A stretch of 64,000 bases of DNA from Flavobacterium sp. Its GTDB lineage: Bacteria > Bacteroidota > Bacteroidia > Flavobacteriales > Flavobacteriaceae. The stretch's first letter is position 1; each line of letters begins with the position of its first letter. The stretch spans positions 86,506 through 150,505 of the forward strand of contig NZ_JAIXSL010000018.1 of NCBI RefSeq assembly GCF_027484705.1, given 5' to 3'. Below the pieces are notes generated by a model. It ran no database searches. It was not told where the DNA came from and saw only the letters and a list, made by a program, of their open reading frames with translations. Below are positions 9,924-19,125 of the stretch, piece after piece. The translations under genes were made by a program, and so were the position numbers.

Positions 9924-11198
9924 TTAAAACACGAACATCGCGCGTTCGCCCATCATCGCATTGACTTCATCAGCCACTTGTTCGATGATTGCTTCATCAG
10001 TGTGATTCATCAGAACACGGTCGATCATATCGACAATCGTTTCCATATCGCTTTCCACCAAACCACGCGTAGTGATGGCCGGAGTACCAACACGGATTCC
10101 GGAAGTGATGAACGGTGATTTGTCATCAAAAGGAACCATATTTTTGTTAACGGTAATTTCAGCGCGAACCAAAGCATTTTCAGCTTCTTTCCCCGTTATG
10201 TTTTTGTTTCTTAAATCAATAAGCATCATGTGGTTGTCGGTGCCTCCAGAAATCAGATCGTAACCTCTTTTCATAAAAGCTTCGGCCATCGCTTTGGCAT
10301 TTTTCTGCACCTGCATCGAATAATGGAAAAACTCATCGGTCAGACATTCACCAAACGCTACCGCTTTAGCAGCGATGATGTGCATCAACGGACCGCCTTG
10401 GTTTCCTGGGAAAACCGCCATATCCAGTAAGTTCGACATCATTTTGATTTCGCCTTTTGGCGTGGTCAATCCCCACGGATTTTCGAAATCTTTGCCCATT
10501 AAAATCATCCCGCCTCTTGGCCCACGCAAAGTTTTATGTGTAGTAGTAGTGACGATATGACAATGTGGAATCGGGTCGTTCATCAATCCTTTGGCAATCA
10601 ATCCGGCCGGATGTGAAATATCGGCAAGCAACAACGCTCCAACGCTATCCGCAATCTGACGGAACCTTGCGAAATCCATGTCGCGGCAGTATGCTGATGC
10701 TCCTGCGATGATCATTTTTGGATTTTCGCGCGTGGCGATTTCCTGAATCTTATCGTAATCGAATTGACCGGTTTCTCTTTCAACACCATAAAAAACCGGA
10801 TTGTATAAACGACCTGAGAAATTCACAGGCGAACCATGCGTTAAATGCCCGCCGTGCGACAAATCGAATCCTAAAATTTTGTCACCCGGTTTTAAGCAAG
10901 CAAAGAAAACGGCGGTATTGGCTTGTGAACCCGAATGCGGTTGCACGTTGGCATATTCGGCACCGAAAAGTTCTTTGGCTCGGTCGATGGCGATCTGCTC
11001 TACGACATCGACCACTTCGCAGCCACCGTAATAACGTCTTCCGGGATAGCCTTCCGCATACTTATTAGTGAGGCACGAACCCGCGGCTTCCATGACCTGG
11101 TCGCTGACAAAGTTCTCAGAGGCAATGAGTTCTATACCGTGTATTTGTCGGTCTTGTTCTTCAAGAATTAAATCGAAAATCTGTTCGTCGTGTCGCAT
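9924..11198 (-). CDS. glyA: Serine hydroxymethyltransferase
   Basis: '[42 protein letters not shown]', '[15 protein letters not shown]'. Confidence 0.98.
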   Translation of the reverse strand: MRHDEQIFDLILEEQDRQIHGIELIASENFVSDQVMEAAGSCLTNKYAEGYPGRRYYGGCEVVDVVEQIAIDRAKELFGAEYANVQPHSGSQANTAVFFACLKPGDKILGFDLSHGGHLTHGSPVNFSGRLYNPVFYGVERETGQFDYDKIQEIATRENPKMIIAGASAYCRDMDFARFRQIADSVGALLLADISHPAGLIAKGLMNDPIPHCHIVTTTTHKTLRGPRGGMILMGKDFENPWGLTTPKGEIKMMSNLLDMAVFPGNQGGPLMHIIAAKAVAFGECLTDEFFHYSMQVQKNAKAMAEAFMKRGYDLISGGTDNHMMLIDLRNKNITGKEAENALVRAEITVNKNMVPFDDKSPFITSGIRVGTPAITTRGLVESDMETIVDMIDRVLMNHTDEAIIEQVADEVNAMMGERAMFVF

Positions 11199-11242
11199 TT
11201 TATTTTTTTTCGTTAAAAACTGCCCAAAATTACGAAAACGGT

Positions 11243-11272
11243 TTGTTAAATTGGCATATAATGATATATTTG
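11243..11272 (+). promoter_or_regulatory. Bacteroidota-type promoter upstream of fahA
   Basis: TTG (11243-11245) - N19 - TATATTTG (11265-11272), 36 bp before ATG 11308; matches TTG/TAnnTTTG consensus. Confidence 0.65.
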
Positions 11273-11307
11273 GTCAATGAATTTTCAACAAACAATCAAC
11301 ACGACAC

Positions 11308-12591
11308 ATGCCCATCACCGCAAACAATCCTAAAAGAAAATCCTGGTTGGAAGTTCCTGCAGACAGCGATTTTCCGATACAAAACATACCCTTCGGCGTC
11401 TTCATTACCAAAGATGATGTCATCACGATAGGCACCAGAATTGGCGATTATGCCATTGATCTTGGAGCCTTACAACAACTCGACTATTTTCATGGCATTG
11501 AACTGACGGACGATATGTTCATGCAGGATACGCTCAATGATTTCATCTCCGACGGAAAGAAAACCTGGCGTTTGGTGCGCAACCGTATTGCCGAGATTTT
11601 CGACAGCAATAATGCGAAATTGAGAGATAACGCTGAACATAAATCAATTGTCGTATGCAAAGTGGAAGATGTCGAAATGCAACTTCCGGTACTCATTGGC
11701 GATTATACCGATTTCTATTCGAGTAAAGAACATGCTACCAACGTGGGCACGATGTTTCGCGATCCGAACAACGCTTTGTTACCGAACTGGTTGCACATAC
11801 CTGTTGGATATCACGGCAGAAGTTCTACGATTGTGCCTTCGGGAATTCCGGTGCACCGCCCGATGGGACAGACTTTACCGAATGGGGAAAGCACGCCTGT
11901 TTTTGGACCTTCGCGTTCGATTGATTTTGAGTTGGAGATGGGTTTCATTACCACCGACGCAAACATTATGGGTGAAAACATTCCGGTGCATGAAGCTGAG
12001 GATTATATTTTCGGAATGGTTTTACTCAATGACTGGAGCGCACGAGACATCCAGAAATGGGAATATGTGCCGCTCGGACCGTTTTTGGCGAAGAATTTTG
12101 CAACCTCAATTTCGCCTTGGATAGTAACGATGGATGCCTTGGAACCTTTTAGAACCAAAGGACCGAAACAAGATCCGAATCCGTTGCCGTATTTGCAGCA
12201 AAAAGGCAAACATGCTTTTGATATCAATCTGGAAGTAGCCATTGAGCCTGAAAATACTGAAGCCACGGTGGTTTCAAATTCCAATTTTAAATATATGTAT
12301 TGGTCGATGAGCCAACAACTCGCGCACCATACTTCTAACGGTTGCCGTGTAAATTCTGGAGATATGATGGGTTCGGGAACGATTTCTGGGCCGACGGCTA
12401 ACAGTTTCGGTTCGATGTTGGAACTCACCTGGAATGGCAAAAACCCAATCGTGATGAAAGACGGAAGTGAACGCAAATTCATCAACGACAATGATACCGT
12501 GATTATGAAAGGCTTCTGCAAGAACAACGAAGTGCGTATCGGTTTTGGTGAAGTGAGCAGTAAATTATTGCCCCCCTTCGTAAGAAAGTAA
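11308..12591 (+). CDS. fahA: Fumarylacetoacetase
   Basis: 'YTDFYSSKEHATNVGTMFRDPNNALLPNWLHIPVGYHGRSST', 'NDWSARDIQKWEYVPLGPFLAKNF'. Confidence 0.97.
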   Translation: MPITANNPKRKSWLEVPADSDFPIQNIPFGVFITKDDVITIGTRIGDYAIDLGALQQLDYFHGIELTDDMFMQDTLNDFISDGKKTWRLVRNRIAEIFDSNNAKLRDNAEHKSIVVCKVEDVEMQLPVLIGDYTDFYSSKEHATNVGTMFRDPNNALLPNWLHIPVGYHGRSSTIVPSGIPVHRPMGQTLPNGESTPVFGPSRSIDFELEMGFITTDANIMGENIPVHEAEDYIFGMVLLNDWSARDIQKWEYVPLGPFLAKNFATSISPWIVTMDALEPFRTKGPKQDPNPLPYLQQKGKHAFDINLEVAIEPENTEATVVSNSNFKYMYWSMSQQLAHHTSNGCRVNSGDMMGSGTISGPTANSFGSMLELTWNGKNPIVMKDGSERKFINDNDTVIMKGFCKNNEVRIGFGEVSSKLLPPFVRK

Positions 12592-12601
12592 GAATCACTT
12601 T

Positions 12602-12695
12602 GGGAACTACAGCCCTAGCCCTGATGGCAGCGGAAATCTTTTTGTGCTGGCGTTCAGCGCAAAAAATTGGGAGCGTACAGCAGGTTCCCGGCTCC
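12602..12695. repeat. Structured intergenic element (candidate dispersed family) between fahA and a lipoprotein gene
   Basis: Internal 11-bp stem TTTTTGTGCTG (12639-12649)/CAGCGCAAAAA (12655-12665); GGAGC/GCTCC hairpin (12670-12674/12691-12695); alternative outer GGGAAC/GTTCCC pairing (12602-12607/12684-12689). Confidence 0.55.
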
Positions 12696-12710
12696 TAAAA
12701 AAATAAAGTC

Positions 12711-13898
12711 ATGAAAAAAATTTCCTTATTATTTTTATTGATGATAGTCGGCGCTTGTGGCGTAAAAACCACTCGTAAAATGGTCGCTTCGGGCGATTAT
12801 GACAGCGCGATTGAGAAAGCCGTAAAAGGTTTGCAGAGCAACAAAGACGCGAAAGGCAAACAGGATTATGTGTATCTTTTGGAAGAAGCGTTTGCCAAAG
12901 CCAAAGAGCGTGATTTGCGTGATATTGCGGGCTGGGGCTGGTTTAAGGATGCGAACCCGAAGGATCTTGAGGCGATTTACAACACTTATAAATTGCTGAG
13001 TGAACGTCAGGAACTGATCCGTCCGTTGCTGCCGTTGAAATTGATTAAGGAAGGCCGCGATGCGAAGTTTCCGATGGAGGATTATTCCGAGCAACTCACC
13101 AACAGCAGGAATGCTTTGTCTAAATATTTGTATTTGAATTCGGTGGCTGCGCTGATGTCGGGCGATAAGATGAGATGCCGCCGTGCGTATGATGATTTGG
13201 TGTATCTGAATCAAATCAATCCGGGTTATAAGGATGTGACGAAGCTCATTAACGACGCGCAATTTAAGGGAACGGATTTCGTGATTGTATCGACTAAAAA
13301 CCAAACCAATGTCATTGTTCCGAAACGTTTAAATGATGATTTGATGGATTTTAGCACGTATGGCCTAAACGATAAATGGACGGCTTACCACAATGCGAAA
13401 CAAAAAGGAATCGATTACACTTACGGCATTGAAATCAATTTCAGGGACATCAATATTTCGCCGGAACGCATCAACGAGAAAGAATTCCAGAAAGAAAAAG
13501 TCATCAAGGACGGCGTCAAGAAACTTTTGGATGCGCGTGGCCGTGAAGTGAAAGACAGTCTGGGCAAACCGATTTATGTCGATAATATGAAAACGGTGCA
13601 GATCGCGATTTACGAATCGACACAACAAAAAGCCGTGCAAGTTACCGCCAAAGTGGATTACGTGAATTTAAAAACCAACCAATTGCTTCAAACTTTTCCT
13701 ATCGCTAGCGAGTTTTTATTTCAGAATGTGTACGCGCATTATCAGGGCGACCGTCGCGCTTGTGAAACTGATTATCTTCAGAATTTTGACCGCAGACAGG
13801 TTCCGTTTCCTACGAATGAACAGATGGTTTTTGATTGCGGCGAAGATTTGAAGAACAAACTCAAGGATATTATCAGCAGGAATGCTATTGGAAAATAG
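12711..13898 (+). CDS. Conserved hypothetical lipoprotein
   Basis: Lipobox 'LLMIVGACGVKTTRKMV'; long ORF with clean start. Confidence 0.85.
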   Translation: MKKISLLFLLMIVGACGVKTTRKMVASGDYDSAIEKAVKGLQSNKDAKGKQDYVYLLEEAFAKAKERDLRDIAGWGWFKDANPKDLEAIYNTYKLLSERQELIRPLLPLKLIKEGRDAKFPMEDYSEQLTNSRNALSKYLYLNSVAALMSGDKMRCRRAYDDLVYLNQINPGYKDVTKLINDAQFKGTDFVIVSTKNQTNVIVPKRLNDDLMDFSTYGLNDKWTAYHNAKQKGIDYTYGIEINFRDINISPERINEKEFQKEKVIKDGVKKLLDARGREVKDSLGKPIYVDNMKTVQIAIYESTQQKAVQVTAKVDYVNLKTNQLLQTFPIASEFLFQNVYAHYQGDRRACETDYLQNFDRRQVPFPTNEQMVFDCGEDLKNKLKDIISRNAIGK

Positions 13899-13918
13899 AT
13901 TTTTACTGGCCTTTGATA

Positions 13919-15667
13919 TTACTTTCGTTCCCCAATCTGCTGACGCCACATCGCGTAATACAAGCCTTTTTCGTCGAGCAAATCCTGATGTTTTCCTTGT
14001 TCTATAATATGTCCTTGCTCCAATACATAAATCCTGTCGGCGTGCATGATCGTAGACAATCGGTGCGCAATAAGCAAAGTAATCTGGTCTTGTTTGGATG
14101 AAATGTTTCGGATCGTTTGTGTGATTTCCTCTTCAGTAATCGAATCTAAAGCTGAAGTGGCTTCATCAAACAACAACAATCTCGGATTTCTAAGCAAAGC
14201 GCGCGCAATCGACAACCGCTGTTTCTCACCTCCGGAAACTTTGATACCGCCTTCGCCAATCGTCGTGTTGATGCCGTCTTTAGCCCTGGCCAACAAGTTC
14301 TGACAAGCCGCCTGGCGCAAGACATTATTGATTTCCTCATCGGTCGCGTCGGGTTTGACGAACAATAAGTTGTCGCGAATCGTGCCCGAAAACAACTGGG
14401 CATCTTGAGTTACAAATCCTAATTGCTGTCTCAATTCTGTCAAGTCAATGTCGTTGGCGTTTTTTTCGTTATAGTAAATGGCGCCTCCTTCGGGTTTATA
14501 CAAACCAACCAACATCTTCACAAGTGTGGTCTTACCGCTTCCCGATGGGCCGACAAACGCAATCGTTTCGCCTGCTCTGGCTTCAAAAGAAATGTCTTTG
14601 ACGGCATAAGTTCCTGCGCTTTGGTGTCTGAATGAAATGTGTGAGAACTTCAGATGGTTGATCGAACCTATGGTTTGTGGATGCACAGGTTTGTCTTCGC
14701 TTTTGGAATGCATCAAATCGCTGAAATTGTCCATCGATACTTTGGTTTCGTTGTAAGTTGCGATCACATTGCCCAGTTCCTGCAACGGATTGAACAAAAA
14801 GAAAGAGAAAAACATCAGCGTAATCACATCGCCGGGTTTGATGATGTCGCGGAAAATAAACATATAAAGTGCAAACACCAGACAGGTTCTCATGAAATGA
14901 ACAGTAGTTCCCTGAATGAAACTCAACGAACGGATGAAACGCACTTTCTTCAGTTCCAATCCGAGGATTTTAATCGTGGTACTGTTGAGGCGATTCACTT
15001 CCTGCTGGGTCAATCCTAGGCTTTTCACGAGTTCGATGTTGCGCAGCGATTCTGTAGTCGCTCCAGCCAAAGCGGTGGTTTCGCGTAGGATTTCCTTCGA
15101 CACCACTTTGATTTTCTTTCCTAAAAACGAACTTACAAAAGCCACCACAGGAATCGTAGCCAGAAAAACAGGGCCGAGCAACCAGTGAATGTTGATCGCA
15201 TAAACGACTACAAACGTAATCCCAATCACGGTCTGGAACACCATCGAAATTGACAACGTGATGAACTTCTCACAATCGCTTTTGACTTTCTGGAGTTTGC
15301 CTAAAGTTTCGCCACTGCGCTGGTCTTCAAAATCCTGAAAAGGAAGCTGCAACGCTTTTTGAATACCATCTGTATACATCTGCGCACCAGTTCTTTGGAT
15401 GATAATGTTGGTGAAATAATCCTGAAAGTTCTTCGCGATTCTGGATAGCATCGCCGCTCCTAAAGATAACGCCAACCAACCCAAAACGGCTTTGGTAAAC
15501 ATGGCATAATCGTTATTGAAGTTCTTCACGCCGACGCCACATTCATTGAGTAGCTTTCCAATAATGATGGAGTCGCAAAGCGAAAAACACTGGTTGATGG
15601 CTGCGAGAAACAGCGCGAGAAACAATAAAGGTTTGTGGGCTTTAACGTAAGTGTAAAGTATTTTCAT
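13919..15667 (-). CDS. ABC transporter, fused ATP-binding/permease (exporter type)
   Basis: Walker A 'GPSGSGKTTLVKMLVG', signature 'VSGGEKQRLSIARALL', Walker B 'LLLFDEATSALD'. Confidence 0.96.
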   Translation of the reverse strand: MKILYTYVKAHKPLLFLALFLAAINQCFSLCDSIIIGKLLNECGVGVKNFNNDYAMFTKAVLGWLALSLGAAMLSRIAKNFQDYFTNIIIQRTGAQMYTDGIQKALQLPFQDFEDQRSGETLGKLQKVKSDCEKFITLSISMVFQTVIGITFVVVYAINIHWLLGPVFLATIPVVAFVSSFLGKKIKVVSKEILRETTALAGATTESLRNIELVKSLGLTQQEVNRLNSTTIKILGLELKKVRFIRSLSFIQGTTVHFMRTCLVFALYMFIFRDIIKPGDVITLMFFSFFLFNPLQELGNVIATYNETKVSMDNFSDLMHSKSEDKPVHPQTIGSINHLKFSHISFRHQSAGTYAVKDISFEARAGETIAFVGPSGSGKTTLVKMLVGLYKPEGGAIYYNEKNANDIDLTELRQQLGFVTQDAQLFSGTIRDNLLFVKPDATDEEINNVLRQAACQNLLARAKDGINTTIGEGGIKVSGGEKQRLSIARALLRNPRLLLFDEATSALDSITEEEITQTIRNISSKQDQITLLIAHRLSTIMHADRIYVLEQGHIIEQGKHQDLLDEKGLYYAMWRQQIGERK

Positions 15668-15784
15668 AAGAATCTTAAAAATCGAAACGCAAAATTACGA
15701 CTATTGTCGGCAAGAATTCGATGCGATTTTGATAAAGAAACGTTAAGAAAATTTAGATTGAATTTTTTAATTGCTTGCTGCCTA

Positions 15785-16216
15785 CTAAGCTTTCGTAAAC
15801 ACCGCAATGGCGCCCGATTCATCTTTGAGTTTCAACTGCGTGTCGGTCAGGTTCAGAATCGTTTCGGTTCTGTTGGTGCCATCGATTACGGTGGTCAGCG
15901 TATTGCCTGATTTGGTGTAAGTTCCGGTTGCGGTCTGCAACACACAAGGCGAGTCGGAAGAATCATAATCGCCAGCGGTTACTGAATTGTCTGCATAAAA
16001 TTCGAGATAATCTTTTTGACAACCATCTTCATTCTGTGGCGGATCGATGAGTATTTCCTGTCCGGCTACGATCGTACCTACTTTGGTGGCATTCCATTTT
16101 CCTTCAAGCGGCAAAGTGTTGTTTCCGTTATTGTTGTTGTCGCTGTCATTGTTGCAGGAAGTTGACAAAATACCGAGACTTATTGCCAATACAAGTATTA
16201 CTTTTTGAGTTTTCAT
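15785..16216 (-). CDS. Lipocalin-like lipoprotein
   Basis: Lipobox 'LSTSCNNDSDN'; 'LEGKWNATKVGTIVAGQEILIDPPQN...CQKDYLEFYADNSV...TGTYTKSGNTLTT' lipocalin-like pattern. Confidence 0.8.
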   Translation of the reverse strand: MKTQKVILVLAISLGILSTSCNNDSDNNNNGNNTLPLEGKWNATKVGTIVAGQEILIDPPQNEDGCQKDYLEFYADNSVTAGDYDSSDSPCVLQTATGTYTKSGNTLTTVIDGTNRTETILNLTDTQLKLKDESGAIAVFTKA

Positions 16217-16412
16217 TTTATAGTATTAAAAGTTGATTGGCTAAATTAATTGGAATGCTGCGCCATGGCGTTGTATGATTAAGGCTTTAAGTTGTATAAT
16301 TTGTGTCAGGGATTGGTCGGAATATTTATTTTAATAATTTTATACAATCTAATTTTAAAAAGCGCACCTTAGCAACGCAAGACTAACCTTGCATCATTAA
16401 TCTCGGAAAACT

Positions 16413-17006
16413 ATGTGGTGGCACTATTTACTGGTTTTTGCAGGCGCCTTTTTGTTTGATGTGGTGCCGTTTCCTTTTCCGCCCGCGTTTTCGGTGATGG
16501 TGCCTTTGCAGCTTGCGTTTGGCCTCGATCCTTGGTTGGTGATTGTGGTTGGCGTGGCGGGTTCTATTTTGGGTAGGTATCTGTTGGCGCTTTACATTCC
16601 GTTGCTGGCGGATAAAATCTTCAAAGCGAAAAAAAACCGCGAAGTGCAATTTCTCGGACAGAAGATGAAAGAGAAAGGCTGGAAAAGCCAAGTGGTGATT
16701 CTGGCTTATTCGTTATTGCCATTGCCTACGACGCCTTTGTTTCTTGCCGGTGGCATGGCGCGTATCAGACCCATGCAGATTATTCCGGCTTTTTTTGTAG
16801 GCAAATTTATCAGCGATGCGCTCGTGATTCATATGGGGAAATTCGCATACGACAATTTTGACGGGATGGTCAGCGCGGCCTTATCCTGGAAATCGATCGG
16901 AAGTCTGATGCTTGGCCTCCTGATGATCTGTGCGCTGCTTTTCATCGATTGGTTTACGCTGCTCGAAAAGAAAAAGTTGACGCTCAATTTCAGAATCTGG
17001 AAGTAA
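16413..17006 (+). CDS. Membrane protein with VTT/DedA-like features
   Basis: Multiple TM segments; 'GSILGRYLLALY', 'LPTTPLFLAGGMARI'. Confidence 0.65.
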   Translation: MWWHYLLVFAGAFLFDVVPFPFPPAFSVMVPLQLAFGLDPWLVIVVGVAGSILGRYLLALYIPLLADKIFKAKKNREVQFLGQKMKEKGWKSQVVILAYSLLPLPTTPLFLAGGMARIRPMQIIPAFFVGKFISDALVIHMGKFAYDNFDGMVSAALSWKSIGSLMLGLLMICALLFIDWFTLLEKKKLTLNFRIWK

Positions 17007-17147
17007 CACTGCTGCCAAAACCTAAAGCTGTTTTTCTTGGTTGTTTTTTATTTTAGTATTTTCGTTGCTCTTGCCGAGTTGGTTCATTTTGTAACCTTTA
17101 GGGTTGTGGCGAGACTTAACAGGGAACTATTCTAAATCAGGTATTTT

Positions 17148-17768
17148 ATGTTCAGGAAATATTGCATACTACTGGGAATTATCATGGCCATCGCTTTGTT
17201 GGTCATTGCGTCACTTTACTATCCCGGTGGTTCACAAGCCGATCCAAACTCGGTCGGTTATGACTGGAGCGACAATTACATCAGCAATCTTTTTGGTGAA
17301 AAAGCGGTCAATGGTAAGGACAATTCGGGCCGTTATTGGGCCGTCGCGGGCATGCTTTTCCTTTCGTTGAGTTTTGCGTTGTTCTTCATCGAATTCTCTA
17401 AAAAAATTCCGATTTCGGGTGCGGCTAAAGTCATCAAATATTGCGGTGCCGGCGGCATGGTGTTTACATTTTTAATCGCCACGCCACTACACGACATCAT
17501 GATTACGCTGTCCAGCACGTTGTTTCTGCTCGGGATGTTTTATATTAGTGTTTTCGTATGGAAATCGAAGTTGCTTATTTTTAAAATACTCTGCGTGGTT
17601 TGCCTTCTGGGGTTTTACTTTACGTTGTATATTTATGGCGCCGGAGCCTACAGAGCCTTATTACCGATGATGCAAAAAGTGACTTTTGCCCTCGTCATTG
17701 TGCTGATTCTGGGCTTGGAATATTTTACGGGAAAACAGGATTTCGAACATCTAAAAGCCAACAAATAA
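17148..17768 (+). CDS. DUF998-like integral membrane protein
   Basis: 'YDWSDNYISNLFGEKAVNGKDNSGRYWAVAGM' followed by repeated TM helices. Confidence 0.65.
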   Translation: MFRKYCILLGIIMAIALLVIASLYYPGGSQADPNSVGYDWSDNYISNLFGEKAVNGKDNSGRYWAVAGMLFLSLSFALFFIEFSKKIPISGAAKVIKYCGAGGMVFTFLIATPLHDIMITLSSTLFLLGMFYISVFVWKSKLLIFKILCVVCLLGFYFTLYIYGAGAYRALLPMMQKVTFALVIVLILGLEYFTGKQDFEHLKANK

Positions 17769-17779
17769 AAAAAGAACCT

Positions 17780-18250
17780 ATGGAAACCACACATACCATC
17801 GCCAAACGCTTCCGCGAAGTGATGCTTAACGGAACCTGGGTAGCCAACACGAATTTTAAAGACCAGTTGTCGGGTCTTGATTGGCAAATCGCTACGACGA
17901 AAATTCAATCTTTAAATACGATTGCGGTATTGGCGCAGCATATTCATTATTACATTGCCGGAATCAACAATGTTTTCAGGGGCGGAACGTTGGACATTCG
18001 CGACAAATTCAGTTTCGATTTCGCTCCAATAACCTCACAAACGCAATGGGATGCTTTTCTGACAACTTTCTGGAATGATGCCGAAGCCTTTGCCTCAATG
18101 ATTGAACAAATGCCCAATGACAAACTTCATGAGGTTTTTACCGACGAAAAATACGGCACCTACCAACGCAATATCGATGCGATGATTGAGCACAGCTACT
18201 ATCACTTGGGGCAAATCACGTTGCTTAAAAAAATGATTACCCAACCGTAA
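17780..18250 (+). CDS. DinB-like / DUF1572-type protein
   Basis: ATG at 17780 (track ORF begins upstream at 17600, overlapping the previous gene); 'HIHYYIAGINNVFRGG', 'EHSYYHLGQITLLKKM'. Confidence 0.8.
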   Translation: METTHTIAKRFREVMLNGTWVANTNFKDQLSGLDWQIATTKIQSLNTIAVLAQHIHYYIAGINNVFRGGTLDIRDKFSFDFAPITSQTQWDAFLTTFWNDAEAFASMIEQMPNDKLHEVFTDEKYGTYQRNIDAMIEHSYYHLGQITLLKKMITQP

Positions 18251-18283
18251 AACTAAAATACTACTAACGCAAAACTTTATAAG

Positions 18284-19003
18284 ATGCAAACCCAAACAGA
18301 ACACGATTCAGAAGATTATTTAGCCTCGCACTACATTCATCGCAGCAACTGGTTGCGGGCAGCCGTATTGGGTGCCAATGATGGTATTTTATCGACCGCC
18401 AGTATCGCTATTGGTATCGCCGCGGCAAGCCATCATCGGGAACCTGTAATCTTGGCCACACTCGCAGGATTGGTGGCGGGAGCTTTGTCGATGGCGGCAG
18501 GTGAATATGTATCGGTGAGTTCGCAGACCGATATTGAGAAAGCCGATATTGAACGCGAACAACAGGAATTGCTCGAAATGCCCGAAATCGAATTGTTGCG
18601 ACTGGCTGAAATCTACGAAAAACGCGGCTTGAAAAAAGAAACCGCTTTGACCGTGGCGCACGAATTGACCGAACACGATGCTTTGGGCGCACACGTTCGA
18701 GACGAACTCGGACTCAACGAAATCTCTCAGGCCAATCCGATTCAGGCAGCCTTGGCTTCGGGCGCTTCGTTTACCGTAGGCGGATTGCTCCCGCTGCTGG
18801 CGACGATATTCCTTCCCGTAAAAAGCATGGAATACTACCTGTATGCCTCTGCCCTTTTGTTCCTCATTTTGCTAGGCACTATGGCTGCAAAAGCAGGAGG
18901 ATCGAGCGTTACAAAAGCGATCTTGAGAATTAGCTTCTGGGGAACGGCCGCTATGGGATTGACCGCATTGGTGGGCTATTTGTTTGGGGTCAAACTGGCT
19001 TAA
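18284..19003 (+). CDS. VIT1/CCC1 transporter family protein
   Basis: 'LRAAVLGANDGILSTASIAIG', 'AGALSMAAGEYVSVSSQTDIEKADIE'. Confidence 0.95.
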   Translation: MQTQTEHDSEDYLASHYIHRSNWLRAAVLGANDGILSTASIAIGIAAASHHREPVILATLAGLVAGALSMAAGEYVSVSSQTDIEKADIEREQQELLEMPEIELLRLAEIYEKRGLKKETALTVAHELTEHDALGAHVRDELGLNEISQANPIQAALASGASFTVGGLLPLLATIFLPVKSMEYYLYASALLFLILLGTMAAKAGGSSVTKAILRISFWGTAAMGLTALVGYLFGVKLA

Positions 19004-19099
19004 TCAATGGCTGTATTCCAGGTTTTTAAGTGGAAGAATTATTTTTTAATTTTCGTACCCATTATCGGAAATGTATAAACTTTATGATGCTCTAAAGAG

Positions 19100-19107
19100 T
19101 ACTTTTG
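19100..19107 (+). promoter_or_regulatory. -7 promoter element TACTTTTG upstream of repeat-containing kinase
   Basis: TAnnTTTG consensus 19 bp before ATG 19126. Confidence 0.55.
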
Positions 19108-19125
19108 TAGCCAAGTAATGGCACA

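Noticed and set aside
10718-11068. 116-aa + strand ORF inside glyA
   Set aside because: Shadow ORF opposite a highly conserved enzyme; no support.
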